This document shows, piece after piece, positions 45,094 to 55,570 of a stretch of DNA of 64,000 nt. The notes under the pieces are model-generated. The model ran no database searches and was not told where the DNA came from. It worked only from the letters and a program-made list of their open reading frames with translations. The stretch is from the NCBI GenBank assembly GCA_030765055.1, contig CM060950.1, positions 269,829,581 to 269,893,580 on the forward strand, in the 5' to 3' direction. The stretch's first letter is position 1; the number at the start of each line of letters is the position of its first letter. This stretch comes from Mantis religiosa (taxonomy: Eukaryota > Arthropoda > Insecta > Mantodea > Mantidae). A program made the position numbers and the translations under genes.

Positions 45094-45820
45094 GATGTCT
45101 AACAGAACCACCATTCCATATACTGGAACTGTAACAACCTCCGAAGAAAAAGAAATGAACTTACAGATTTTCTCCAAAGAAACAGCATCCAACTCGCGTT
45201 ATTAAACGAAACTACCTGGGACCTACAGATCACTTAGCAGCCCGTGGCTATTTGGTTTACAGAAACGACAGAAATAGAGGAGGGGAGGGCAGCCATAGCA
45301 ATACAAAAGTCCGTCCAACATCACCAAGCATCACTAACACAATTAAATCGCTTAGAAGCAACAGCCGTTAGGGTTAAACTGCACAACGCAGATGTCACCT
45401 TCATCGCGGCATACAACCCTCCGGACGATATCGACACAGATGACCTAAACACACTCATGAACACGGCACACAAAGTAGTTTTAGCCGGAGACTTAAATGC
45501 TAAACACTTCCTCTGGAACTGCCAAACAATAAACACTGCCGGCGACAAATTTCTTGCCTATATTAGCAATTCCAATATCCTACTAACCGGACCAGAGGAA
45601 CCAACATACATACCCAGAATACAGAACCACAGTCCAGATATCTTAGACATTGTACTACTTAAAAACATCACCCACAACACCAACACACATGCAATCAACG
45701 ATTTAACATCCGACCATCTCCCAGTTTTATTAGAAATTGAAGCCCCCTTAGCGTTTAAAACGGAACCCCCATGCCAAACTATAGACAAGCAGACTGGGAG
45801 GCTTTCGAAACCACGTTGAA
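45094..45820 (+). pseudogene. LINE-B2 endonuclease domain (broken)
   Basis: From ATG 45094 the mixed frames read TIPYWNCNNLRRKRNEL, QLALLNETTWDL (the Glu of the ET motif), VTFIAAYNPPDDIDTDDL, VLAGDLNAKHFLWN (GDLNAKH) and LTSDHLPVLL (SDH). These are the apurinic-type endonuclease motifs of Jockey-superfamily LINEs. A stop near 45236 and two frame changes break it. Confidence 0.88.
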
Positions 45821-47568
45821 TAACACAATCGAGGAAAAACATATATTAACACATGACGAACAGGATGAAGCTATAAAGAAATTAGTCAAAGCGATAAAGC
45901 AAGCCACAAAGGAACACGTCCCTATTAGATACCCAACGTCGACAAACAAACGTCTTTCCCGCGATATCAGAGTAATTATCCAAGGAAAAAATCGAGCCAG
46001 ACGTCAATGACAAAGATCCCGCAACCTAATACAACGTAACCGGTACAACGAATTAAACAATCTAGCTAGCGAACACATCCGGGAATACACCAGCAACCAA
46101 TGGAATGACATACTAAGCGAAATACATCCTCAAAACCATACAATATGGCGCATAACCAAATGTCTCACCCGCACATATACACACGTCCCCCCCTCCACAC
46201 GCCTATTGGAATTGCCGAAACTCCCCGAAAGAAAGCCGAAGCGTTTGCCGATACCCTAGAAGCAACCTTCCAGCCAAATGCCCATCCAACATATTACGTT
46301 TTCGCAGCCGAAACGGAAGCAACAATAGACAATCTGGACCACAGCCAAACACAATAAAACACACAGAACCAACGCGGGAGAAATCAAATGGATTATTAAG
46401 CACTTACCCACAAGAAAGTCCCCGGGGCCAGACGAAATACAAAATATTACACTTAAACATCTGCCAACGAATGCATTGAAGCTACTAGCAAGCATATTCA
46501 ATCACACGATTGAAAATGGCAGATTTCTTCCCCAATGGAAAGAAGCCAAAATACTATTATTTCCCAAGCCGCGAAAGAGCCAGTCACTTCCAGAAAACTA
46601 TAGGCCAATTAGCCCTCTAAATACAATGAGCAAGGTTCTGGAGAAGATTCTACTATAACGCATTAATGCATACATAATAAAGAACAACATAATGATCAAC
46701 GAGCAATTTGGGTTTAGAAGCCAACTCTCGACAACACTGCAACTGCTCCGACTAACCGAATCAATAACGAAGGGCTTCAACAGCAATCGATCAACTGGTG
46801 TCATCCTACTCGACATCGAAAGGGCCTTCGACCGCGTTTGGCACGCTGGACTACTCCGTAAACTTATAACTTTATGGTTTGCGACTGCTTAGTAAATATC
46901 ATCAAGAATTACCTATCAAATAGAACCTTTCGCGCAAGCATAGAAAACGAAACCTCCTCATTAAGACACATTAGAGCAGGAGTCCCCCAAGGTAGTCTGC
47001 TGGGACCAGTCCTATTTAATTTATACATCAATGACATCGCAGAAACAGTGAGAGTAGATAGATACCTATACGCCGACGACACAGCACTAGCAACGCAATC
47101 GATCGCACCCAAAATAATAGCCCTTAGGCTACGTAATGCTTTGACCAACCTAGAGCCCTGGCTCACCAAATGGCGCATAAAGGTTAACGCACGGAAAAGT
47201 CAAGCAAAAATATTTACCAAACGAATCAAGCATCAACACAATAAACATGGGCTAATGCTACTAACATTCCGGAACGAGGAAATCGAATGTAAGGACTCAA
47301 TCACCTATTTAGGTGTGACAATGGATCAGGGCATTACGTGGAAACAACATATTAACACAGTAAGAGCTAACGCAAATGCCCAATTAAATATGCTATACCA
47401 TATTATTCATACAAACAGCTCACTAAAACTAGAGATGGGAAAAACACTACATAAAACACTTATTAGGCCCATCCTAACTTACGCTGTCCCCGTACGGGGA
47501 CATGCAGCCAAAATGCTCATTAAAAGATTGCAAACAATGCAAAATAGAATACTTCGGACTATTACCAA
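45771..47568 (+). pseudogene. LINE-B2 reverse transcriptase, up to the nested LTR element
   Basis: In order the sequence gives KSPGPDEIQNITLKHL, ENYRPISPLNTMSKVLEKIL, EQFGFRSQLSTTLQLL, VILLDIERAFDRVWH (motif A), AGVPQGSLLGPVLFNLYIND (motif B), YLYADDTALATQ (motif C at about 47070) and KWRIKVNARKSQ. The C-terminal side has LHKTLIRPILTYAVPVRG and MQNRILRTITN, where the LTR element begins. Stops near 46009, 46355, 46657 and 46890 and frame changes inactivate it, but unlike LINE-B1 the catalytic YADD is present. Confidence 0.92.
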
Positions 47569-47657
47569 TGATGCAAATATTTTTCTGGGTAGCAAATAGT
47601 TCTACGTTGAGGAGCCCGCTTGATACAATATGATTTTAATGGCGAACAAGGGTTACC

Positions 47658-47710
<53 letters not shown>

Positions 47711-48155
47711 CCGACAAATATACAAGACAGAACGAGAGGACTGCCCCTAATCGCCCTCACGCCTCAGACTGCTCTAATCGGCCTCACGCCTCAGACTGTT
47801 CTAATGGCTTCCTAGCCAGGAACTGCCCACATCGGCTCCACGCCGAAGACTGCTGAATGACCACAGCTGCGCGTGGGTGTATCACTTTCACTTACTGAAA
47901 GCCCTCTTCATTCAACCAAAATCTCTTTGTGGCTGTTTTGTCATGCCATTCTGAATGGTTCAAAGAATTCCCTATTCATACAGGTCAAGTGAGCCTCTTT
48001 AGAAAACTGCTAAGGACACTGCTTCTTACATTGCTTTTGTTATAACAACTTTCCCCACAACTAAACTGGGCTTGCCCTTGTCGTAACAAAGAACCAACAT
48101 TCCTTTGACCTCCATCATGATTCTTTACTTCTGGCAAACCTTAATTTCGGTATCA
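47569..48155 (-). repeat. Coiled-coil element, 3' LTR
   Basis: It starts tgatgcaaatattttt and ends cttaatttcggtatca. An interior segment present in the right LTR (50530-50786) is missing, and a (TA)n run of about 55 bp (47653-47707) takes its place. Confidence 0.87.
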
Positions 48156-48846
48156 AATGGCCCCATAGATATTATTTTATTATCCCATAATGAAATAATA
48201 TATAGCTCTTGCCCGAATATAACGCAAAATATTAGACCTTTGTCAGCAACTTCCAATTCGTTTTACAATTTCTTTTCACAATGTTAGTTTTTACATGACA
48301 TTTCCTAAAAATTATTCACATGGTTACATAACAATAGTTCATTTAAAATTTACCAACACTCTGATCTGCAATTTCCTATTTTAAATATTACTCAGAAAAT
48401 ATTTCAATCTACATCTTTTTATCTCCATCTGATCTACTTAAAATTAATTCATATTGTTGTTACACTTAAAACAGTTCATAAATATACTCCCATGCTTAAA
48501 TTATTGTACATTAATAATACTATATTTGTATACAACATTTCTGAATTCTTCTTCTGGGTTCTATATAAATATTATTTTCAAAAGTCTTTCATTGTTCTGA
48601 TTTTTTTTAACTGGTTAATTTTTTTCCATACATTTCCGAATACTTCTTTAGGATTATAAATATTATTTTCAAAAGTCTTTAAGTGTTCTGATTTCATTAC
48701 TATATATTTTTTTCACTTGTTTAGTTTTAAGTTTCACTGCACTGTCACGACACTGTTTATACTTAACCTATATATTTTACACTACACTGTTTATACTTAA
48801 CCTATACAGTTTACCAATTTTGTGTTTCTTCTCATTTTACAATCTG
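48156..48846. other. Coiled-coil element, AT-rich non-coding interior
   Basis: No frame of note. A short imperfect duplication is visible: ttttcaaaagtcttt..gttctgattt occurs near 48577-48602 and 48667-48692. Confidence 0.55.
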
Positions 48847-49540
48847 TTATGGTAATTTTAAATACTTTAGCCTAAGTTCCCACCATTTACAAGAAAATTC
48901 ATCATCCCACAACGTACTTCGAAAATACAAAGGAATTTTGCGGACTTTTCCATGTATGAAGGACTTATTTATTCTACATCCCCATGATTTTTCCATATCT
49001 AGCTTAGGTATTGTACATCGATATCTTGTCCTATCTTTTCTACACATATTCTGCTGGAACTGTGCCCCTTGCCCGAAATATTTTAATATTTCTCTTTCGT
49101 TTCTCCCTCGATTTTGAATGCTTTTCAATGTTTCTTTCGTCACCATGATTTTTATTGTTACCTCACTAATTTCACTTGTGGTTCTCTCCAATTTGCTCGT
49201 CGGTTTTCTATTTTCCCATTCTGATACTACCAATCTACTCCTAGTTTCCTCTAACTTTTTTCTAGCCACTTCTCTTTCTTTGTCGGATTTCTGTGCTATT
49301 CCCTCCATCTGTTTTCTGTTTTCACTATCTGATCTGTCATTAACTAGATTGAAAACTTCAGTTTCCTTTGTCACCGTGATCTCTATTGCTACCTCATTAA
49401 TTTGATTAGTGGTTTCTTCCACATTCCTCGTCTGTTTTCTATTTTCCCACTCTGATACTTCTAGACTACTCCTAGTTTCTTCTAACTCTTTTCTAGCTAT
49501 TTCTCTTTCTTTGTCTAATTTCTGTGCTATTTCTTCCCTC
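48847..49540 (-). pseudogene. Coiled-coil element, C-terminal half of its Gag-like protein
   Basis: The minus-strand frame continues the protein started at 50087 after a one-base frame change near 49545. It holds two copies of a repeat of about 75 residues sharing DKERE(I/V)ARK and SEWENRK (first Ser-Glu-Trp-Glu near 49460, second near 49220), with a third partial copy in the upstream half. The heptad pattern suggests a long coiled coil. The last 70 residues differ: FGQGAQFQQNMCRKDRTRYRC and WDDEFSCKWWELRL, rich in Trp, Cys and basic residues. I do not recognise this end; a nucleic-acid-binding or capsid-related role is a guess. Confidence 0.6.
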
Positions 49541-50087
49541 AGTTTTCTGTTTCATTATATGATTTTTCCTTAACTAAGTTAACAATTTTATTTTCAGAAT
49601 TCTCTATCTCCTGACTAACTTCCTTCCACACATTATCTGCTATCTGACCAGCTTCTTTCCTTGCATTCTCTATTTCCAGACTAACTTGTTGTCTGACATT
49701 TTCTAAAGCCTGTTGTTGATTCTCTAACTTCTTTCCTAGTTCTATTTGTCCTACCTGTAACTTCTGGACACTATTTTCTAACTTTTCTTCTAACTTTGTT
49801 AAACTCTGATTGTTATCCTTCATCCCTTTTCTTAAATTTTCATTGTCATTCTTCATCTCTTTTCTAAAACTATCACTGTCTTTTCTTAAACCTTGATTAG
49901 TATCCTCTATCGCACCTATCTTTCTACTTAAACTTTCACTGTCTTTTCTTAAACTTTCGAACATTTCTCTGATTTCCTCTAACATATTTCTTTCCCTTTC
50001 TACATTATTTAGGACAGTTCTACTACACTCTGCTACTTTAACTACTCTCTGCTTACTGTTATTACTATAAACCACCTGAACTTCCAT
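49539..50087 (-). CDS. Coiled-coil element, N-terminal half of its Gag-like protein
   Basis: The frame begins at ATG 50087 (MEVQVVYSNN), the first ATG after the primer-binding site and leader, and is open for 182 codons. Almost the whole stretch is predicted coiled coil: EEIREMFESLRKDSESL, then LRKDSDSFRKEMKNDNENL and LRKGMKDNNQSL style repeats, and LENQQQALENVRQQVSLEI. It resembles the coiled-coil N-terminus of the gypsy Gag here in style but not in sequence. The stop at 49541 appears to be a frameshift, since the repeat continues in another frame. Confidence 0.65.
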   Translation of the reverse strand: MEVQVVYSNNSKQRVVKVAECSRTVLNNVERERNMLEEIREMFESLRKDSESLSRKIGAIEDTNQGLRKDSDSFRKEMKNDNENLRKGMKDNNQSLTKLEEKLENSVQKLQVGQIELGKKLENQQQALENVRQQVSLEIENARKEAGQIADNVWKEVSQEIENSENKIVNLVKEKSYNETEN

Positions 50088-50261
50088 GTTTTCTACAGAT
50101 TTTTACTTAACACATTTCTTTTTTTTTCACTCAAATATATTCACAATTATCTCGTATATAATTTAACACTCTGTACCTTTGATTTTCTACTAGCTCCTGA
50201 TGTCACTGGAGATACCGGTCTCTCTTCTTTCCAGTAGAACCGTTGTAGATTCCCTTGTTGT

Positions 50262-50412
50262 CGAATGTCCTCGTGTCGAACGTCCTCGTGTCGAACCTCC
50301 TTTTCCTGTTGAACCTCGTTGTCGGGTTGAACCTCCTTCTAGGTTGAACCTCCTTCTCGAGTTGAACCTCCTCCTCGGGTTGAATCTGCTGCTCGTGTCA
50401 AACCTCCTTTTC
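50262..50412. repeat. Minisatellite, about 18-bp unit, in the leader of the coiled-coil element
   Basis: About eight units share gttgaacctcct(t/c)ctcg with variants such as gtcgaacgtcctcgt. The array lies between the primer-binding site and the first ATG (50087). Its translation on either strand gives simple repeats and is not regarded as coding. Confidence 0.75.
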
Positions 50413-50420
50413 GTATCGTA

Positions 50421-50438
50421 CCCCGCGTTGGCGCGCCA
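50421..50438 (-). other. Coiled-coil element primer-binding site, tRNA-Lys type
   Basis: Read on the minus strand three bases after the LTR, the sequence is tggcgcgccaacgcgggg. It matches the Lys-type site (tggcgcccaacgtgggg) apart from one inserted base and one substitution. This is the main evidence for the leftward orientation. Confidence 0.75.
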
Positions 50439-50441
50439 ATT

Positions 50442-51219
50442 TGATGCAAATATGTTTCTGGGTGGCAAATAGTTCTACGTTGAGGCGCCAGTTTGATACA
50501 ATATGATTTTAATGGCGAACAAGGGTTACCACACAGCCCTATTTGAAGCACTTTTGTTTAGCTCAGGGTAAAACAATGAGGTTTCTCTCAGGGTATGCGT
50601 GGATGTGTGTGAGAAGGATATTTTAATAACACTGGAATGCCCGTTTCCAACTTATTTATTTACTGCTTCTTTTTTTAGAACAACGAAATTGAAAGTTGCC
50701 GACCAAGGGTAACCAATCTCTGTTTAGAGTTACTGACGGCAGAATGTTTATTACTCGATAAACTTTATTCGTTCCTCATATATATATATATATATATGAA
50801 CCGAGAAATATACAAGACAGAACGAGAGGACTGCCCCTAATCGCCCTCACGCCTCAGATTGCTCTAATGGCTTCCTAGCCACGAACTGCCCACATCGGCT
50901 CCACGCCGAAGACTGCTGAATGACCACAGCTGCGCGTGGGTGTATCACTTTCACTTACTGAAAGCCCTCTTCATTCAACCAAAAATCTCTTTGTGGCTGT
51001 TTTGTCATGCCATTCTGAATGGTTCAAAGAATTCCCTATTAATACAAGTCAAGTGAGCCCCTTTAGAAAACTGCTAAGGACACTGCTTCTTACATTGCTT
51101 TTGTTATAACAACTTTCCCCACAACTCAACTGGCCTTGCCCTTGTCGTAACAAAGAACCAACATTCCTTTGACCTCCATCATGATTCTTTACTTCTGGCA
51201 AACCTTAATTTCGGTATCA
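50442..51219 (-). repeat. Coiled-coil element, 5' LTR
   Basis: This is the full-length LTR (778 bp). It contains an AT dinucleotide run near 50781-50798 and shares with the left copy tcgccctcacgcctcagac, agcctcac-type short repeats and the right end ggtatca. Confidence 0.87.
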
Positions 51220-51496
51220 CCAGGCTACTACCACTCGCACCGGCATACCAACTCCACGATGAGTTAAAAATGCATTCCATCGAGCAATTCATCAAAATGC
51301 TGAGCTTCAACCTACCCGAGAAATAGAACCTAAACCACAACCAATACGGGCACTAGGGGAATATGACACAACACACGATAAACACGCATTGTCACTGTCT
51401 ATTTTTGAAAGAACAATTAATCTCGGGGAGCCAGAGGTAGACATACAACAGTATCTAGAAAACCTTGTTAACGTTCCAGATGCTTTACATCGCTGA
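51220..51496 (+). pseudogene. LINE-B2 ORF2 C-terminus after the nested element
   Basis: The frames resume with RLLPLAPAYQLHDEL and MHSIEQFIKMLSFN, which correspond to LHSIEEFIKILSFN in LINE-B1, then SIFERTINLGEPEV, and end at TGA 51494-51496. A stop and a frame change lie near 51325. Confidence 0.85.
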
Positions 51497-52219
51497 CAGG
51501 AGATAAACACACACCCGTACACATACACCAACATACACACACACACATACCTTCCACAGCCCTCAAGTCCTTGCGCCAATCATTGGCCAAGGTGGCCCCG
51601 GGGAAAGAGGGTCCCCCGTGAGTGGCACAGGCTCGCACCTACAATTGAATAGGTAGGCCACCCGCCGAGTGTGCAATCCAAAATATCGACCAGGCAGATC
51701 ACATGGAATATGAGAAGGCATTTTCGATGCTGACGGCAGATAACGACAACTGATGACCATTAAAGGCAAATGCTGATAATGCAAACTAGAGTTATATTTA
51801 GGTTTAGCAAGATAGCAGTGAGTTTAATAGACTACAACTGACAAGCTTGCAGTGACAATGAAACACCTAAACTCAAGACATAGCACCACGGCGTGATAAA
51901 TTACCCTAAACTTCCCAACAAATAACACGAGGAATCCTACCAAATACCACCCACAATAGGCAGTGGATCAGGCTGGGCTTCATGTCAAGCCTGTATCCCT
52001 GTATCAGAAATCCACTCTGCTGATCCGCACTGCGAGACAGCTAAGATCATCTCTTGGAATGCGCGGGTGCTGAAGGCGGGACCGCAGCACATTTCTCCTT
52101 CCCAATCCGGTGGAGGTTTCTTAGCGGAGTAGTACCCTTGAGGTGAAGCCCACATACCCCACTGTGCCCTCCAAAACAGTGGAAATCCATAAATGGAGTT
52201 TTCCTCCACTCGAAAAAAA
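51497..52219 (+). other. LINE-B2 3' untranslated region
   Basis: It starts with an (AC)n-rich stretch (about 51507-51550). The final 130 bp (ggtggaggtttcttagcgg to the A run) match the LINE-B tails at 29260-29390 and 35284-35376. Confidence 0.85.
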
Positions 52220-53160
52220 TTCTCGACAGGCCAAGGGCTTTGGCAGTTCACAGTTACGTCCTTTGGCCTCTGCAACGCACCAGCTACCCTCCAACGGCTC
52301 ATGGAGTCAGTGATGAGAGGCCTGACTTACGACGCCTGCCTGCTATTCCTGGACGACATCATCATCGTCGGTAAGACTTTTGAAGATCATCTCGAGAATC
52401 TGAGTAAGGTGCTACAGAGATTGCAGGCGACCAACTTGCAGCTGAACGCGAAGAAGTGCCAGCTCTTCCGCTAGGAAGTGAACTACTTGGGCCACATAAT
52501 CTCAGCAACCGGAGTGGCCACAGACCCGGAGAAGACACAGGCTGTGAGAGATTGGCCTCGCCCAAAGGATAAGAAAGAGTTGCGCAGTTTCCAGGGGCTG
52601 TGCAGTTATTACCGACGCTTCATAAAGGGGTTCTCTAACATCGCCAAACCCCTCACCCGCCTGACAAAGGAACACCGATCTTATATGTGGACCGAGGACG
52701 CCCAATACGCTTTCCAGCACCTGAAGAACACCCTGTGCAGTGCTCCAATTCTGGGTTTTCCACAACCAGGTGGCGCCTTCATTGTGGACACCGACGCCAG
52801 CGACCATTGCATTGGAGGCGTCCTATCGCAGATCTAGGACGGCCATGAGCGGGTAATAGCCTACTACAGCAAGACGCTATCCAAGGCAGAGAAGAACTAC
52901 TTCGTCACCCGGCGAAAATTATTGGCGGTAGTAAAGACCTTGGAGCACTTCCACAAGTACCAGTACGGTCAGCCATTCCACCTGAGGACTGACCATTCCG
53001 CCCTATCCTGTCTATTGAGCTTTAAGAAACTGGAAGGCCAGACAGCATGTTGGGTCCAGAGGCTGCAGGATTACGGCTTCACTTCGGAACATCGCAGATG
53101 GAAGAGCCACGGTAACGCAGACGCTATGTCCCGAAGACCCTGTCCAGAAGAGTGCGACCA
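52220..53160 (+). pseudogene. Gypsy-2 RT C-terminal half and RNase H
   Basis: The frame resumes with FSTGQGLWQFTV, FGLCNAPATLQRLM and LLFLDDIIIVGKTFEDHLE (catalytic FLDD present). The thumb follows (RSFQGLCSYYRRFIKGF), then RNase H with VDTDASDHCIGGVLSQ, RTDHSALSCL and HGNADAMSRRP. In-frame TAG codons occur at about 52472 and 52835, and a frameshift near 53150 leads to the integrase frame. Confidence 0.92.
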
Positions 53161-54554
53161 TGCACAAGAGGGGAGGAGAAGGAGCGCGCCGCAGCAGTCC
53201 GAGTAGTCATAGCAGTGCCTGCGGATGGCTGGGATAGTGCAGGCCTGAGGAGGGAGCAGCTGGCGGACGCAGACTTGGGGCCACTCTTGAGGAAAGTGGA
53301 GGCAGGGACAAGAGCAACCTGGGAGGACATCGCACCTAGGAGCGCCACCTACAAGTCGTACTGGGCTCAGTTGGACTCGTTGAAGACCAGAGAGGGCGTG
53401 CTGTTTCAGGTATATGAATCGCCCGATGGGAAGAGGCATATAGAACAGTTGGTACCTCCCCGGAATAAGATCCCTGAAGTCTTGGAGGATGTGAACGCCG
53501 GTACTTCAGGAGGACACCTGGGAGAGAACCGAACGATTGACAAACTACGGCAACACTACTACGGTCTGAGACTCCGAGAAGACGCTGAGAGATGGTGCCG
53601 TCAGTGTCACGTGCGCGCAGCGAGTCGCGCACTCCAGACAAGAAGCCGAGGTCGCATGCAACAGTACAACGTCAGAGCGCCATTCGAACGGATCGCTTTC
53701 GACATAGCTGGACCATTCCCAGTGTCCGACCCAGGCGACAAGTGCCTAATGTTGGTCATGGACTACTTCACCAATTGGCCGGAGGTGTACGCCATCCCGA
53801 ACCAAGAGGCAAAGACAATCACAGACTGCCATGTGGAGCAAGTGTTCTGCCCATTTGTGGTTTCGTTGGATCTGCACAGTGACCAGGGCAACAATTTTGA
53901 ATCCTACCTAATAAAGGAGGCGCTACAAAGGCTTGGGGTGTACAAGACCCGCACTACGCCTCTACATCCACAGTCGGATGGCATGGTCGAAAGATACATC
54001 AAGACCTTAGAGTGACACCTGAGGAAGTTCGCGGCCAGCCATCAGTGAGACTGGGACGTCAATGTGCCACTGTTCCTGCTGGCCTACAGCTAGCCATACA
54101 CGACACAACTGGGATAACGCCAGCCAGCTTAATGTTCGGCCGAGAGTTACGCCTCTCCTGTGATCTGACTTTTGGAAGCCCTCCTGAAGCGAAACAGCCA
54201 GCGACCGAGCATGTGGAGAACCTGGTGGACCACCTCCACGACATGCACGAGATGGCTCGTCAGAACATCCAGAAGGCGAGCGACCGCACAGAGACCCGTT
54301 ACGACAGGCACGCCAACAGCCAAGGGTTCCAGCAAGGTGACCTGGTCTGGTTGTACCGCCCTACCCGGACCAAGGGACGCTGCCCAAAACTTCAGCAGCC
54401 ATGGCAAGGACCGTGCCGGGTGGTGAAGAGGAATAACGTCGTCGTTTACCGCATCCAGAAGGTGCCCCGAGGAAAGATGTTGGTGGTACACCTGTCCCGC
54501 TACGATGGTGCTTTTCGGGGTGACCAGCTTTCAGGAGGGAGCAGTCTCACCTAA
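53152..54554 (+). pseudogene. Gypsy-2 integrase and pol C-terminus (broken)
   Basis: The frame 53152-54015 contains GGHLGENRTIDKLRQHYY..WCRQCHV (zinc-binding HHCC region), then FDIAGPFPVSD, MDYFTNWPEVY, LHSDQGNNFES and DGMVERYIKTLE with the three catalytic acids. A TGA (54013-54015) and frame changes interrupt it. The C-terminal frame to 54554 reads FQQGDLVWLYRPTRTKGR and VPRGKMLVVHLSRYDGAF. Confidence 0.9.
54532..54544 (+). other. Gypsy-2 polypurine tract
   Basis: The purine-rich caggagggagcag lies immediately before the 3' LTR, as in gypsy-1. Confidence 0.8.
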
Positions 54555-55033
54555 TTATTGGAAGGCACGGCCAGCTAGCAGCCGGTTGGGCGGCAGGAGG
54601 CATTTAGATCACGCCTGCCCATTTATCTTGTAGCGTTAACGAGGGGGGTGTTTGGAAAGCATCACTAGCCAGCTCTTTACCCTCCTCCGGACGTCTGGAA
54701 CCTTCAGGATGATTCACTGAATCGCGAGACTTCCAGAAACGGCGAGCTTCCCTGTATAAGGCCTGCATTGGACGAGTTAGTCAGTTTTTGGGGAGCAGCC
54801 GTAGGAGCGCCGTGCTAGTGAACAGACTGGAAGACTGTGTACGTGTATCAGAGGAGTTGTACGTAATTGTGAGTGTAGAGTGGACCCGCGACAGACGAAC
54901 TAGTGAATTGTAGTTGTGTACGCTACGTAATTCTTTGTAATCGGCAAGTGTTCCAACTGTAATTCGGTGGAAATAAAGAACATTTTGAGTTTGTACAATT
55001 GGACTTTTAATTTCACGAACCCACAAATTCACA
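54545..55033 (+). repeat. Gypsy-2 3' LTR
   Basis: The LTR starts tctcacctaattattgg (TC in place of TG) and ends aattcaca, followed by the atat duplication. It differs from the 5' LTR at several dozen positions by eye, including an insertion near 54915. Confidence 0.92.
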
Positions 55034-55185
55034 ATATTCCTTAATTTGCAAGTAAGTGTCACAACCAAAGTTTTCATTTTTATCTATAAACATTGTAAAT
55101 ATTGTAATATTGTAAACATTGAACATTGTAACCTGAATTGGATTTATATGACAAAATAATTGGAATGATGAGAATGAAGCATAAA
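55034..55185 (+). repeat. Tandem unit: end of copy 1 and start of copy 2
   Basis: 55034-55126 completes copy 1 (aagtaagtgtcacaacc, tataaacattgtaaat). At about 55127 the sequence begins again with acctgaattgg and follows 41842 onward, which is the head-to-tail junction of the tandem pair. LINE-D cuts copy 2 after gcataaa (55179-55185). Confidence 0.82.
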
Positions 55186-55570
55186 TACACCCTCTCTCTG
55201 TCTCTCTCTCTAGCAGCTGGCGGCTGACTGAGGGCTAGCATGACGTGTGTCATTCGTGTACCTGTCCCACATGGACTTAAACACTTAATGACAGGATATG
55301 AGGGTTTTGCAGGATGGTGGTTTAAATTTGGGTGGATGAAAAGAAGGGAGGTAGCCGTAGCTCCTCATGGTAGCCAACTCGGGTGCAACGCTTGTGTGCA
55401 CCGCTGGTGTGAGAAAAATTTAGGAAGAGTTTAATTTAGAATAATTAGTCAATTTTCAGATAGGAATAATTTTGACGTTGTAATAACAACTTTATTGTTA
55501 CCGAGTGTGCCCGCATGCCATGCGGGGAAGCCGGAAGAGCTTAAAGCGTCTTTCTGAGGTTCGATAGTTT

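Larger units (their letters stand above)
47569..51219 (-). mobile_element. Coiled-coil LTR element, no pol (non-autonomous)
   Basis: Direct repeats 47569-48155 (587 bp) and 50442-51219 (778 bp) have the ends TGATGCAAAT...GGTATCA, with TGAT/ATCA as an inverted pair. They split the LINE-B2 frame between ITN (47568) and the resumed frame at 51220. The flanking 4-mers ccaa and ccag are a likely target duplication with one mismatch. A Lys-type primer-binding site lies just inside the right LTR on the minus strand, so the element is transcribed leftward. The 2.3-kb interior encodes only a coiled-coil protein and shows no protease, RT, RNase H or integrase. It probably relied on another element for pol. 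Confidence 0.85.
45055..52219 (+). mobile_element. LINE-B2: Jockey-type LINE inserted in gypsy-2, itself interrupted
   Basis: It splits the gypsy-2 RT gene between imperfect duplications tcttcgac (45047-45054) and ttctcgac (52220-52227). The gypsy-1 sequence gives the empty site. It contains an endonuclease, a reverse transcriptase, a C-terminal part, and a 3' UTR that ends in aaaaaaa (to 52219). The 3' UTR is the same family as LINE-B1. Without the nested LTR element it is about 3.5 kb. There is no ORF1 and almost no leader, so it is probably 5'-truncated at the start of ORF2. Confidence 0.92.
42037..55033 (+). mobile_element. Gypsy-2: Ty3/gypsy LTR retrotransposon with nested insertions
   Basis: LTRs at 42037-42508 (472 bp) and 54545-55033 (489 bp) enclose gag and pol in plus orientation, with the 4-bp duplication atat (42033-42036 and 55034-55037). 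Without the LINE-B2 insertion (45055-52219) the element is about 5.8 kb. It belongs with gypsy-1: same primer-binding site, polypurine tract and protein order, and closely similar proteins. It has no env. Gag is open; pol has several stops and frameshifts. Confidence 0.95.

Noticed and set aside
50200..50472. Plus-strand frame of Leu/Pro/Val repeats
   Set aside because: It is the translation of the minisatellite in the leader of the coiled-coil LTR element.
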